Assembly (NCBI RefSeq): GCF_008831285.2 | Contig: NC_045147.1 | Location: 830,001-894,000, forward strand | Reading direction: 5' to 3' | DNA from: Nymphaea colorata | Lineage: Eukaryota > Streptophyta > Magnoliopsida > Nymphaeales > Nymphaeaceae | Length of the DNA: 64,000 nucleotides | Translations under genes and position numbers: made by a program | Part shown: in pieces, positions 10,185 through 21,906 of the stretch | Position numbering within the stretch: position 1 is the stretch's first letter | Layout: the number at the start of each line of letters is the position of its first letter | The notes under the pieces: generated by a model | What the model saw: only the letters and a program-made list of their open reading frames with translations | What the model was told of the DNA's origin: nothing | Database searches by the model: none

Positions 10185-11527
10185 GTCTCCACCAAATCGA
10201 TGTTGAGTGTCATAGATGGCCTTGGCGAATTAATTGAGCCTGCGTATTAGTGAGTAGAGTATTATTGTATGGCACTGTCAAAAAATTTAATCGAGAAATG
10301 AAAATAATCCAGCGACTCGGATGGTTATTATTATTTTTTTTATTATTTACAAACTGCCACAACAAGAGCATTTAGTATGACAAGTTGCTTGACTATGAGT
10401 TTTGACGACAGGATGCATATTTAATGACAGTTTTTAACGATCCAAAATTAGCGTGGGTTCTCTCTTATCACTTATGAGGGGCCAAACAGAGGTACCGTTT
10501 GCATGGGTTTGGGCCCACATTAATTTTTTTTTTATAAAAAATTTACATATAAAAAACCTTTACTAATTTTTTTCCATCCGTACCAAACCTACTTCACACG
10601 CCTCGCTTACCAAACGGGAAAAGCACATTAAATGAGCTACAAGAGTTGTCTGCATGCTGTCAGGCTTTATCTATTTGAACTTTCTCAGTATTTTTTTAAG
10701 TTCTACAGAAGTTTGTGCTTTTCTCTTTTCTCTTCGCACAGTTGCTGTGCTTGTTGCCCTTACCAAGTCAAGACGGTAAAAGATGTCCTATAGACTTAAC
10801 TTTACACGTTTTATTTTTATTTTTTTTAAAATGTCCTCTCATGTCATTTTCACATTCGATTGGGCTTTCTAGAGAGTTAGGAATTGCATAGGACTCGTTC
10901 TTTTGATTTAAAACTTTAGAGGACATCCCTGAGCCTCAAAAGGTTGGTTACACCCATCTGTCAAACTACATAAATGCTCACAAACATTCCCTTGGTTGAA
11001 GCCAGCAAAATAAAAGGGTTCACTGAATGTTTTTGAAGAAGAAATTAATTACATGGTCGACATGGATCAAGAACAATTTTATGTGTAAAAATCAAAACTC
11101 CCCGTCTGCCCAAGAGAGGTTTCTTTCCTGTAAGTATGCTGAACACTTCTTGGTATCCATTTTATTCTCTCGAACTCCGCCGTCGAGTTCTGTAATGTTT
11201 GGAGCAGCGAGCTGCAGGTACAAGCTTGAAGAAATTAAACCAGTTCTTCGCTATTAGAGGCTTCGAACCAACATAAAAGGTAGTACACAGTTAGGCTGGC
11301 CCAGCCCAGCCCACTACAAGTGTGCCTAGTTTCAATCCCAGCACTTACGAGGCGGACCTGCTATTTGGCCCGCGTCGAACTGGACACCAGGCCAACATCA
11401 TCAAGCTCGAGGCCCAGCCCAGCCCGCCTGTAATTGGTTAAGCGAGCTGGGTCTGGATGAGCAAACCAAGTCCTACTGTCTTAGTCGATGGCTAGAGGGT
11501 CCAGGGTGCCCAGGTCTATGCACAGTA

Positions 11528-11809
11528 TGTTAGCCCTCACGCAGCTATCAATCTCCTCTGCGCAGAATTCTGCACTAACACCTCAACTCACTCGAAGCCC
11601 AGCTTCTCTCATGAAATGTAATCTTCTTCATTAGGGTTTAATTCCCTTAATTATGCTTAAATTCATAACGTGATAGGTTGGGTTTGTGACAGGCCTAACT
11701 GTACCCGACCCGTTGCATAAAATAAATACTGAAGCTGAAAACAAAAAAGACAGAAAATAACAAAAATAAACGAGACTTAGAAACTCATTTGTTAGGTCTG
11801 TGCCTAACA
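11528..11809 (-). repeat. 3' LTR of the Ty3/gypsy element
   Basis: 282 bp, TGTTAG...CTAACA. It aligns with 21907-22213 except for scattered substitutions and a 25-bp indel near its right end. Confidence 0.93.
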
Positions 11810-11825
11810 ATTTCTCCCCTTCAAG
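11810..11825 (-). other. Polypurine tract of the Ty3/gypsy element
   Basis: On the minus strand CTTGAAGGGGAGAAAT directly precedes the 3' LTR, the position where plus-strand DNA synthesis is primed during reverse transcription. Confidence 0.75.
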
Positions 11826-13217
11826 AACACCTTGTTCTCAAAGTGTAAAATCTGTGAATCGGAGAGTGATGTCCTTTACCTTTTCATAGGTTGCTGCACC
11901 GTCAACAGTATTGTTCCATTCTATTAACCATTCAATAGTCTTTACTCCATTATGGCTGGTAGTGCGAATACCCAATCTTTGAAAAGGAACTACATTTGCT
12001 TGGTCCTCCCTAATTGACTCTGAAACAATTTCTTCCTTTGATGGTGGCTGTGAGAGGGCTTTAATTTCGAAACATGGAATACTGGATGGATGTTGCTCCC
12101 ATCTGGTAGTAATCTTGTGTCCAAGAGGTTCGACTCACTTGATAATACATAATGGCCCAATGTATCTAGGAGCGAGTTTGTTGTATCCTCTTGGCTATCG
12201 ATAACTTGCTGCATGGGTAGGTCTCCGCAAGTACACCCAATCTCCCACTTTGTATTGCTTATCTCAATGTCCATGATTGTATTGGAGGACCATACGATTG
12301 TGTGCAGCTGCGAGATGTTCCTTTAGATCCTTAAGTATGGCGTCACGGCAACATAGTTGTGTATCAAATGTTTCTTCTCTTGCAGTGCCTGGTTGATAAT
12401 GTTGTATATTTGGTGGAGCTCGACCATAAACTGCTTCAAATGGTGTGACACCGGTGGAAAAGTGCCAACTAGTATTGTAGGAAAATTCAGCCCATGTTAA
12501 ATAGTCCACCCATAGTCGAGGTCCTTGCCCCGCAAAGTAGCGTAGATATGTCTCAAGGCAGCGATTGATGACTTCGGTTTGGCCGTTTGTTTGCGGATGA
12601 TATGCAGTGTTTAATTGTAGTTTCATTCCCTACAGCTGAAAGTATTACTTCCAAAAAGTGCTACTAAAGATAGGATCCCTATACTGGTTATTTTTCTGGG
12701 CAGACCATGAAGTTTCCCGACATGATCTTGAAACGTGCGGGCAACCGTCTTTGCTGTGTAAGGGTGTGACAGGTGCACAAAGTGAGCATACTTGGATAGA
12801 TGGTCAACAACTACCAAGATGACAGATTTTCTTCGGGACGACGGAAAGCCTTCTATGAAATCCATAGATATATCCTCCCATATTAGCTCAGGTGTGGGAA
12901 GCGGTTGAAGGAGTCCCAGGTTTCATCATCTCATATTTGTTCTTTGGCAAATGTCATAGTTCCATATAAAATCCCTTATGGCTCTTTTTCGTTCGGGGCC
13001 AATAGAATGTGGAACGAAGCCTGCAGCATGTGCCCTCCATGCCTTCATAGCCTGCTGCGTGTTCATTATGATAATATTGTAGCAGTGATTGTGGTTTTTG
13101 GCGGAATGAATATGCGTCCACTACAGTACAAGTAAGGTGGCTGTCATTCATATCCATAAACTTTGAGAGGGTTGGTCCCCAACCGATTTTCTTTACTAAT
13201 TCTGCCTCACTCTGCAC
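11826..13217 (-). pseudogene. Ty3/gypsy integrase and chromodomain-like C-terminus (broken)
   Basis: Reading the minus strand from 13217, the zinc-binding region has 'HNEHAAGYEGMEGT', followed by the start of the catalytic core 'MDFIEGFPSS' near 12865 and the third catalytic residue region 'HPQTNGQTEVINRCLE' near 12600. The segment that should carry the second catalytic Asp (near 12690) is out of frame by a small deletion. Downstream are the GPF/Y-like stretch ('PVFHVSKLKPS') and, at about 11985-11830, a frame with 'WLIEWNNTVDGAATYEKV' that resembles a chromodomain. Such domains steer chromovirus integration to heterochromatin. An in-frame stop follows just before the PPT. The integrase cannot be functional. 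Confidence 0.85.
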
Positions 13218-13232
13218 CTATCGAATCTAATC

Positions 13233-15942
13233 TAAGCCTGGGACTGGGCCAGGCTGCCACGGGTACCCAGTACCCAGCCCGCCACGGGCCCGGGCCTTGA
13301 CAAAATGGTTTTCAGGCTCAGTTTATCGGATTCGGCCCGGTAATTAACGGGTCAGGCTCGGGCCTGCCACTATGAACGTCGATGGCCCAAGAAGCCCGAC
13401 ATTATTATTTTTTTTTTAGAAAAATGAACTTAGGGTTAGGGTTAGGCTTTTCGCTTTTCGCTTTTCGCTTCATTATGAAGTTTCATCCCCGTCGAGCTTG
13501 AGACTGCCTCCTCTTGTCCTTATCGTCACTGCTGGCAGCTGCTCTGCTTGCTTCCTCGTCAGTCGCATCTAGTGCTTCTCCTTGAGAGGGCTGAACTTGG
13601 CCTTTTTGCTGGCTGGTGTTGTTTTGTTGACCGCCGAGCGCTGGATTCTTCTTCTCGTCTGTCCTTCTTGCAAGTGTGCCACTTTTCCTCTTCTCCCTGT
13701 CAGTCTCATTCCCTTGTTTCGTGTCCTTTTTTTCTTCTCTTTCTTCTTTTGAAGGAAAATAGCTGCCCTCTGTGGTTGTCGGCCATAGAGGGCTTCCCTT
13801 TCTTCACTTAGATTCAACATGCTTTTTTTCTTCTTCTCAAGCGCACCTACTGAAGTTTATCTGAAACTGCTTCTTTCACATGTTCGATTTTGTGTTTCTT
13901 TGTTTTTTGTTGTGCGTCTGACCAATTCTCTTTTCTAGGAACATGGAAAGGAGGCAAATCTAGTTTTGACACCTCAATGAAGCGGCAATAGATACCTTGG
14001 GGACCTCAGGTTCGTGTAGAGGTTCCCATTCATGAAGAATATCTCCACCTTCGATGTTGTTTCCTGCATGTTGTTGCTCAAATTGAAACTCCACACTTTT
14101 TTTTTTATTTGCGTGAACGCGAGGACAACCTGCACCCTGTTCTTTTGGATTTCTACAAGAATATTGCGATGCTTTGCTGTTCTATTATTTTTTTCCACGC
14201 ATCACCAGCCTCACATCCCTATGTTATGGAAAAGTTTACTGGGTATTTGATAAATGTACAAGGAAATTTTTTTTAGTTGTTGTTCCAGAACCCGTGACTA
14301 GCTATAACAAGAACACGTCTTGAGAAGTAGGTCTAATCCTGGTAAAACTTCAAATTCCTGATGGCCAGAATGGCAAATCATCCTTCACGTGGTGAATTGC
14401 CAATAGGCACAACATGAGTGTTGAAGTGAGGAGATTCAATGAGTTGATCAAGATATAGGTTCTGACTTCTTACTGATCGAGGAGGATGACTAGCTAGAAG
14501 ATTGTGGTCTTGACTCTTGAGTGTGTCTTGAATTCTCGATTCTTCTAATTTTCATAGATGAAGTATAAAGTTGCCATAGTGTTGAGGGATGAGAACATGG
14601 AAGGAAATGTATGTAACATGTGTCCTGCCTGTTATTTTTCCTGTTTTTTTTTTATTGGTGCTGGCCATGCCCAACAGTGAATTAATTTTGTATTTGGATG
14701 CAACTGAGTGTTTGTTTTGTGGTTTTTAATTGTCTATATGTTAAGTAGTGTCATGTCTACATTTTAGTTGCTTAATCATGTTTATAATCGATTTTAAGTC
14801 ATTGACTATGTATATGTTAAGTAGAGTGTAATTTTCATTTCCTTTCCTTTCTAAGTAGACTGATATTGTGTTTTTAGTGGATTTTCTATAGCAGCAGTGT
14901 AGAATAGGTGTTAAATTATTGAGCATAGTGTATTTTTAGTCTAAAAGTTGTTTGATTCATAGTCTTATTCTATGGTAAGTGTAAAGCACTACCCAACAGT
15001 TTTATTAGATTGCCAGCTAGTGTAGGCCCAACTTACAATAGTTAACTATAGTTTTCTAACATAAAACTTGTTTTCTTAGTTGTTCTTAATAATTATCTTT
15101 CACTTGGATCCATTTTTAGGTGAATATTAGTTTTTTGTGTAAAGTGTTCTTACTATAGTTTCTGATTTTAGATTAGTGTGTATGCACAGTAGCCTGTTTT
15201 TTATTATGTCTTCTACTGTGATTTCTGCTACAGTTTGGTAGGGTAAATAGTTATCTTTCATTTGACTTTGTTTTTAGATGAAAAATGAGTTGTTGACTGC
15301 AAGACATGTCTATTTTAAGGGTGTGACTGTTCGTGACTGCATTTTCATGTTTATTATTATAGCTGGCCGTCTCCCTGTAACTGTTATGTTTCTATAATTG
15401 AAAATTAATGACGTTGGATGTTTGTAATGGAGAAAAATAAAGGTAAGTGGGGAAAGCCAATGTTCTACGATGTTACCATCCGTGCTCAATGATGTTGGTT
15501 TCTATGAATTTAATTCTAGTCTCTATGAATTTAATTCTAATGTGGTTTTGTAGGTCTTTGACTGTACCAAAGCCAAGAGAGGAAACATTATCAAGACAAT
15601 CATTTCTTGAACCAGGTTGACTTAAATCCTATTGACTTGCCAAGGTTAGACTGTTGACATTTATATATTGATATGGTTAATGGTACAACCTCTGTTTTAG
15701 TTGAAATGCTCATCTTTTAGGTCTGCACATAAAGATCATGTTTTGGTATGTTTGTTTATCATGTAACTTACCTCAATCTTCTATGTGATATATTTTGGTA
15801 TGTTTGTTTCTTTCAATAAGTTGCAACTTATTCTGTCTTAGTTATTATTTAGCAATAATTTTAATAAGTTCATTCCTCTGATATTGTGCATCTTGATGGT
15901 CTTGCTTATTGTCTTCGTTATTTACATGTGTCATTTCAATTT
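13233..15942. other. 5' non-coding arm of the hAT element
   Basis: GC-rich terminal region, then a pyrimidine-rich stretch (13490-13860), then AT-rich sequence. No domain is recognised. It may contain untranslated exons and the promoter of the transposase gene, but none can be pinned down. Confidence 0.4.
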
Positions 15943-17986
15943 ATGTCAGTTATGTCGTCTAGTTCCTCTGATAAAAAATATTGTCCAATTCCTATTATAG
16001 AATCACTCGAAGCATCTACCGAGAGGGAAGCTGTCTCCAGGAGAAAAAGGACTTCAAAAGTACGAATTGATTTTACATTGGTTAAATATAAAGGAGAGGA
16101 GTTTGCCAAATGCAAACATTGTGGAGAACGACTAAAAGCAAGCAACGCTCATGGAACTAGCCATTTAAGTCAACATATAAAATCTTGTTTAAATAGGCAA
16201 ATCAATGAAGGAAAACAAAGAACTTTATCTCTTGCAGTTAGCGACATTGGTGCAACTTCTCTATGTATACAAAAATTTGACATAGAGTCTATAAGAAAGT
16301 TGATGTCAAAGTGTGTAATAGCACATGAGCTTTTGTTTAACTTGTTAGAATATAAATATCATAACAAACTTCTTCAAGCTTGCAACCATAGGCTCGTTCC
16401 ATTTTTTAGAAGAACTTTAAAAAGAGAAATTATGTCAATGTACAAGACTGAGAACACCTGACTTGAAGGATTTATAAATGATTTTACGCAATGAGTTTCA
16501 TTGACATTTGATACAATATGTTGATAAATACTGAAAGTTGCATGCTCATATGTTCAGTTTTGTACATGTACATCTGCCACATAATGCAAATAGTTTGTGT
16601 GAAGCTTTATTAGAATGCATCTCTAAATGGAACATTCAGTCAAAATTATTTTCTATTACTGCCGACAATTGTTCGACGAATGATAGTACAATAACTATAC
16701 TAAAAAGGAACTTAGGAAGAAGAAATCTTATTCCAATGCAAGGATAACATTTGCATATTCACTGTGGTGTGGATATTCTAAATCTTATGGTTCAAGATGG
16801 CATGCAGGATCTGTATGATACAATTTCAAAAAATCGTGAAAAAATTAAATATGTAAATGGATCACCAAAGCGACTACATTCATTTAAGGATTGTATAAGA
16901 ACAGTGAGCTTGATTGGTACAAAGAAATTAACTTATGATGTTCCAACTCGATGAAACTCTACATATGTCATGTTGAGAGATGCATTATTTTACAAAGATG
17001 CATTTCAACATTTAGCTTCTGTAGATCCCAATTATATAAATTTACCTTTTGATGATTAATGGTCTTATGCAAATACCTTGTGCCAGTTTTTGAAGTTATT
17101 CTATAATGTTACAAATATCTTCTCTTCCACTAAAAACATAACAACTAATGTGGTTTTTGAAGAAATAAAGAAGGTACACAATCATTTGCATGAACATCAT
17201 TTAGCAAAATAATTATATAAGGTCATTAGTATACAAAATGCAAGAAAAGTTTGACAAATATTGGAAAAAAGACTACAATGTCCTCTTTGGAATTGCATTT
17301 GTCTTAGATCCTAGGTCCAGACTAGGATATTTGAAGTATGTGCTTGAGAGCTTAAATGAAGTTGATGCAATGGTACAATGTAAAAAGTAGAGAATTGTCT
17401 TCATGAATTGTATGTTGAGTACAAAAACATGTATGGTATAAACGATGAAGAAAATGAAAATGCAAACAATGCAATTATTGATTTTGAAAAAGAGAGAGCT
17501 TCAACTTTTTCAAGGGATGTCCTTTTCACATATTACATGAGTTCTGCATCTCCTCAAGTACCTCGCACAGATCTGGAAGCATATTTAACTGATCCAATAG
17601 AACGATATCAGTCTAATGAAGACTTTAATATATTATCTTGGTGGTGGAAGGCAAATGAAAGTAAATATAGAGTTTTATCTAAAATAGCTCGAGACATCTT
17701 GGCAATCACTATATCCACATTTGCATCTGAATCTGCATTCAGTACAACTGGAAGAATCATTAAAGATTATCGATGTTCAACCACTCACTGTTGAAGCACT
17801 AGTTTGCATACAGAGTTGGATTCGTGATGAAGATATCTCATGCGAAAGGTAAGATGTTCATTGTTTAATGTTAAATTTTAATCATTTTTTTTTATGATAT
17901 ACTAACATTGTAGTTTGCTTGTGGTGATGTGTTGTTTTTATAGTTTTGAAGACAAGGAGGAAACTTCTGGTGACGAATTCGCATGA
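15943..17986 (+). pseudogene. hAT (Ac-like) transposase, broken by stops
   Basis: The likely start is ATG at 15943 ('MSVMSSSSSDKK'). A BED zinc finger follows with 'FAKCKHCGERLKA' and 'GTSHLSQHIKSC' (two Cys, then two His/Cys). Further on come the catalytic-core block 'KLFSITADNCSTND' near 16650, 'GVDILNLMVQDGM' near 16775, and the C-terminal hATC dimerisation block 'FNILSWWWKANESKYR' with 'ASESAFSTTGR' near 17690-17750. A short last exon fits after a GT/AG intron (17849-17943), giving the tail 'SFEDKEETSGDEFA'. Several stops and frameshifts (for example 16459-16461, 16745-16747 and 16952-16954) interrupt the reading. The enzyme would cut and paste the element, and this copy cannot make it. 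Confidence 0.88.
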
Positions 17987-19205
17987 TTTATATTTCACTG
18001 TGGTAAAATGTTATAACATTTCCTTTACATTTTATAAAATCTCTTTGACACACATGCACACACAGGTTGATGTATGGTTAGTGCCTTATACCTTAGAATT
18101 GGTTATTAAGAACTTTACCATGAAATTGTCGTTAGTTGTCAATAATTATTCTGTTTTGCTAGTCTGCCTCTCTAAAAAATAATTTTAAATTCACCTGCAA
18201 AAGTTTAGAAAGGCAATAGAAACATGGGTATGGCATTGGATCCTGCTGCCTGCATTTCCTGATATATATTAACATTTCTCCTTGCCTTTGGCAAGGATGT
18301 CAATTGCTGGGTTTTTAGGGTAGTACTTTGTGAGAAAGCTGATGACCATTCTTGGGAGGGCCTCTGTCATAATATTCATCTTATCATCTATCATTTTCTT
18401 AAGCACACTCGTAATGGGTATGGTAGTAAACCATTTGTTATTGATGCAATTAGTCAAATAACTGATTGTTAACACTAACACAATTAATCTGCTGAACTTC
18501 AAGCATCGTTGGCATCAACAAGAGCATTGGAAGATCCAGAATCATTAATACATGATATTTTTAAGCATCTATGCAACACTATGTTTATAGCATACACTAT
18601 GCGTTAATCTCCTTCAACATAGTTGCCATTATGTTTTTGATTTTGTATAGCTTTAAAATACCTGCTCATTTGTACTCCCCGTCCATGTAAGGTTAGAAAC
18701 AATGAAGGACTGCTCTTGTAAATGGGAGTTTATGTAATGTAATGTAATGTGGTGCCCTGTAACTACGTTTGAGATAAGTTTGTAATTGGCTGTTATTTAC
18801 CTTCCTGTCAGCCTGTGCACTTTGTTTGCATTCCTCTACGAAGAATTCTTCTGAAAACCTTACTTCATATGTTTCAAATATCCTTACTACATTCTTCTGA
18901 AAAAGCTTTTGGCTATTATCTTACAAAAATTATTGTTATTTTTTTGCACGGCAAGTTGAGTATAGAAGCAAACTGAGTCGAGAAACAAGCCTGACCTGAA
19001 AAAGCCCAGCCCGGCCCGACTCAGCCCGCCCGACCCCTTATCAATCGGGTCGGGCATCAGGCATTAACAAAAGCCTGAGGCCCTATATTACATGGGCCTT
19101 ACCCTGCCCGATACAGGCTTCGATTTTGACATATTTATCGGGCCGAGCCTGCCCAGCCCGATGGCCAGCCCTAATCTGATTCCACAGATGAGCTTGTACT
19201 TATGA

Positions 19206-20170
19206 GATGGTCAACAGGTTGTTCTATGGTTCGAAGGATTTGGACAGTCGATCAGCAGATGCATTCTCCTTACCTTTGAGAAAACAAACCTTCAAATCAA
19301 TGGAGCCATTGTAATTGTCTCCTTTAACCACTGGAATGCCTGTTTCGCCTTGATTCCCCAAGCAAACCTGTCTTTCTTGGTTAGCTTCGTGAGAGGGGCA
19401 GCCACCAGACCTTAGTTTTTGACAAACTTTTGGTAATAACCTGTGAGCCCTAGGAACGCACACAGTTCCCTTACCGTCTTTGGAGTGCTCCAATCCTTCA
19501 TTGCTTGGACTTTTTCTTCCTCCATGCTTACCTTCCTGTGGCTTATCACATGCCCTGAATAAGCAATCTTGGCCGTGCCAAAGATGCACTTGAAAACTTG
19601 GCATGGAGTTGGTGTCGCAACAACACCATAAGCACGACTCGCATGTGCCTGAGATGCATCTGTTCTTCCTGACTGTAAATCAGAATATCATCAAAAAATA
19701 CCAATACAAATTGTCGCAAGAAAGGGCAAAACGATTCATTCATTAATGACTAAAAAGTGGAGGGTGCATTCGTCAAACCAAAAGGCATGATGGTGAATTC
19801 GTAATACCCATCATGGGTATGAAAGACAGTTTTTGGAATGTCCTCTTGGTATATCCTCCTTAACAACTCTGATTTGATGGTAGCCTGAGCGTAAATCTAG
19901 CTTAGAAAATATATGCACCCCATGTAATTCATCTACAAAGTCTTCCACTAGGTATTGGGTACCTATCCTTAATCGTGATGGCGTTTAGCGCATGATAATC
20001 CACACAGAACCACCAACTACTGTCCTTCTATTTAACCAATAAGGCCGGAGAAGCAATGGGCTCCAGCTCGGTTGAACAATTGTTGTTTGCAACATCTCTT
20101 GCACTAATTGCTTCAGTGTTTCCCGCTGCACTCGACTGTAACGATAAGGATTCTGGACTTGACTAGTTTA
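19206..20170 (-). pseudogene. Ty3/gypsy reverse transcriptase-RNase H (broken)
   Basis: On the minus strand the RT N-terminal part ('PYRYSRVQRETLKQLVQEML') is near 20150, followed by '[12 protein letters not shown]' near 19790 and the catalytic box 'FVLVFFDDILIYSQEEQ' near 19700. The RNase H end has 'GKENASADRLS' near 19235. A stop codon sits directly after 'NAPSTF', and several frames are needed to follow the domain. The RNase H reading runs up to the nested hAT insertion and resumes beyond it. Confidence 0.88.
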
Positions 20171-20474
20171 GACTAGGTTGTAACTCAATTCTATGCTCAT
20201 GATTTCACGTAAGAGGCAGCATCGTTGGGGCTCTAAAAACTTACTGGAACTCGTTCAATAGTTCATTCAATGTTGTTCCGTAGGCTTCAGACTTGTACTG
20301 ACTATCAGTTTTGGCCACATGTGGTATTTGCATTGACAACAAAAAAAACGAGGCAGTCGATCCTTTCATTATACGGGCAGTTGGGGCCTCTTCGCAAGGT
20401 CGTTTAAGGGTCACTTCGAGTATTAATGACTCATTTGTTGGTCTCTTAAACTGCATCTTCATGCCCACGAAGTC

Positions 20475-20909
20475 TCATACTACATCTCCAATCTCACACA
20501 ACCATTGGATGCCCAGTACTAAGTTAGCAACGGCCATAGCAAGGATATACAATTGGATTGGAAAGCAAAGGTCATGTATCTCCAACGTCTTTAGATGGCA
20601 CTTACCTCTGCATTTCAATGTGTTGTCATCGCCTACTACGACGTCAAACGCTGGCTGTGTTTCCACACTGCACCCCAAGGCTCGGGTAGACTTCTCGCAA
20701 ATGAAATTGTGAGACGAGCCCATGTGTATTGACACTTTATCCCTTGAGCCACACAATTTACCTTCTATGTGCATCAATTGAGGAACTTCATCTCCTGCAA
20801 GAGTATGTAGTGATATTTCTGATGTCATCTCCTCCACAAGGGCTGCTACGTCAATGGCTATAGCAAAGTCCTCACAAGCATCTGGTGGATCATGTGTAGT
20901 CTTTTGCAA
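20475..20909 (-). pseudogene. Ty3/gypsy aspartic protease region, catalytic motif altered
   Basis: An open minus-strand frame of 144 codons contains the retropepsin-like active-site region as 'SIHMGSSHNFICEKS' and the second hallmark as 'NLVLGIQWL'. In this family the first motif is normally an Asp-Ser-Gly (or Asp-Thr-Gly) triplet before S/T-HNF. Here the Asp position reads His and the next residue Met. The frame is open but the enzyme should be inactive. Confidence 0.8.
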
Positions 20910-21433
20910 TTATGCCCTGGTACTCAAGGACGATCCAAGTGAAAACATATGCCTTGACGTCGTTTTTCTTTTATTCGCTCAAGCGTTAGATGCCTCATGA
21001 GTTGTCGAGGCATGTTGCCCGGCTTGGTCCTCGTCGCTGCATAAGGGGAAACTTATGTCTTCAATGTTCACGGCCCTTAACATCCAACTAGTTCTTGCCG
21101 ATGGAGCTCCTGCCCGTAGTGTGTATGTATTTCTCTTCCATCATATGAGCAATTTCAAAGCATTCTAACAAGGTTTTGAGGTTTCATAGTCTGTACCTCA
21201 ATTCTTAGTTCATCCTTAAGCCCTCCTACAAATGCTCCAATCAGAGCCTCGATGGGCCAACCACGCGTCATGTTTGTAAGAGCTTCAAAATTTTCCTAAT
21301 ATTCTACCAACGTACATGTCTGTCTAATTCTCGACAACTCAACATTGTAATCGAGGTATGCTGATGGTCCAGAAAGGGTGGTGATCTCTCTAACTAGGGT
21401 TTCCCAATTTGGTTTCCCTTAGTACGATAGCAA

Positions 21434-21877
21434 CTAGCGATACCAGTGGATGGCTGCACCTTCAAAGTATAGGGCAATTTGATTCATCCATTGTTCTCCG
21501 ATGATTCCTTGACACTCGAAGTACTGTTCTGCACGAAACACCCAACTCACAGGATTGTCTCTCGTGAACCTCGAAAATTCCATCTTCAAGGGCTTCCAGG
21601 TTGCTCCCCATGCTCCGTTTGCTGCCCAAACGTGTCCCCTTCGGTTGTCCGACTGTGTCTGATCTGAATTAGGTGAACACGGCGTACCTTGTTGGAGATT
21701 TTCCCGCAATAGAGTTGCCATCGTTTGTTGCTCAACAATCTAGGTTTCCAACTGTGCATCCAAGCATTGATCCATCATGTGCATCCACCCTTCCAGGCTG
21801 CCTATTGTCGCCCCCACTTGGTTTCAGTAGTGTTCCACTGCTAAGACCGCATCTTTTGCCGTGATCCTCTCGGCCAT
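21434..21877 (-). pseudogene. Ty3/gypsy gag (capsid) N-terminal part, with early stop
   Basis: A start codon at 21877 (MAERITAKDAV) lies 18 bp after the primer-binding site. The frame meets a stop after 17 codons, then continues into 'MEFSRFTRDNPVSWVFRAEQ' followed by 'AIHWYR'. This is the retrotransposon gag pattern of a Phe-rich segment, W-x-F-x-A-E-Q and then H-W. The protein would form the particle that packages element RNA. Beyond 21434 the frame is lost and I could not trace a zinc knuckle. Confidence 0.82.
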
Positions 21878-21894
21878 AGTCCTGCAGCTATCGA

Positions 21895-21905
21895 GCTCTG
21901 ATACC
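21895..21905 (-). other. Primer-binding site, initiator tRNA-Met type
   Basis: GGTATCAGAGC on the minus strand, one base after the 5' LTR, is complementary to the 3' part of plant initiator tRNA-Met and confirms the minus orientation. Confidence 0.85.
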
Positions 21906-21906
21906 T

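Larger units (their letters stand above)
6650..11527. repeat. Duplicated unit A, left flank (partner about 35171-39190)
   Basis: From 'gggatacatatatgttcacat' near 6650 the sequence is collinear with unit B starting near 35171. Matching blocks by eye are 6650-7640/35171-36155, 8530-9370/36180-37090, 9420-9570/37140-37260 and 10465-11527/37265-39190. Unit A carries two extra segments, about 7640-8505 and 9575-10462. Unit B carries an extra 0.5 kb at 38475-38997. The matching sequence is AT-rich and non-coding apart from a GC-rich block at 7280-7600. This marks the flank of the segmental duplication that produced the two MSL10-like genes. Confidence 0.8.
13233..19173 (+). mobile_element. hAT transposon nested in the Ty3/gypsy element
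   Basis: The left end TAAGCCTGGGACTGGGCCAGG and the reverse complement of the right end, TAGGGCTGGCCATCGGGCTGG, are diverged terminal inverted repeats of plant hAT type. The flanking octamers ATCTAATC (13225-13232) and ATCTGATT (19174-19181) agree at six of eight positions, both differences being transitions, consistent with an aged 8-bp target duplication. The gypsy RNase H/integrase sequence resumes on either side, so this insertion is younger than the retrotransposon. The interior carries a broken transposase (15943-17986) with long non-coding arms. The 5.9 kb size is large for a hAT element but possible. Confidence 0.85.

Noticed and set aside
13430-13446. Telomere-like 'ttagggttagggttagg'
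   Set aside because: Only about two and a half degenerate units inside a hAT element, and not the plant TTTAGGG repeat. No interstitial telomere array.
13447-13470. Short 'gcttttc' repeats
   Set aside because: Three copies of a simple heptamer in a pyrimidine-rich arm, too short to interpret.
15936-16145. Minus-strand frame opposite the hAT BED finger
   Set aside because: The + strand carries the clear transposase domain.
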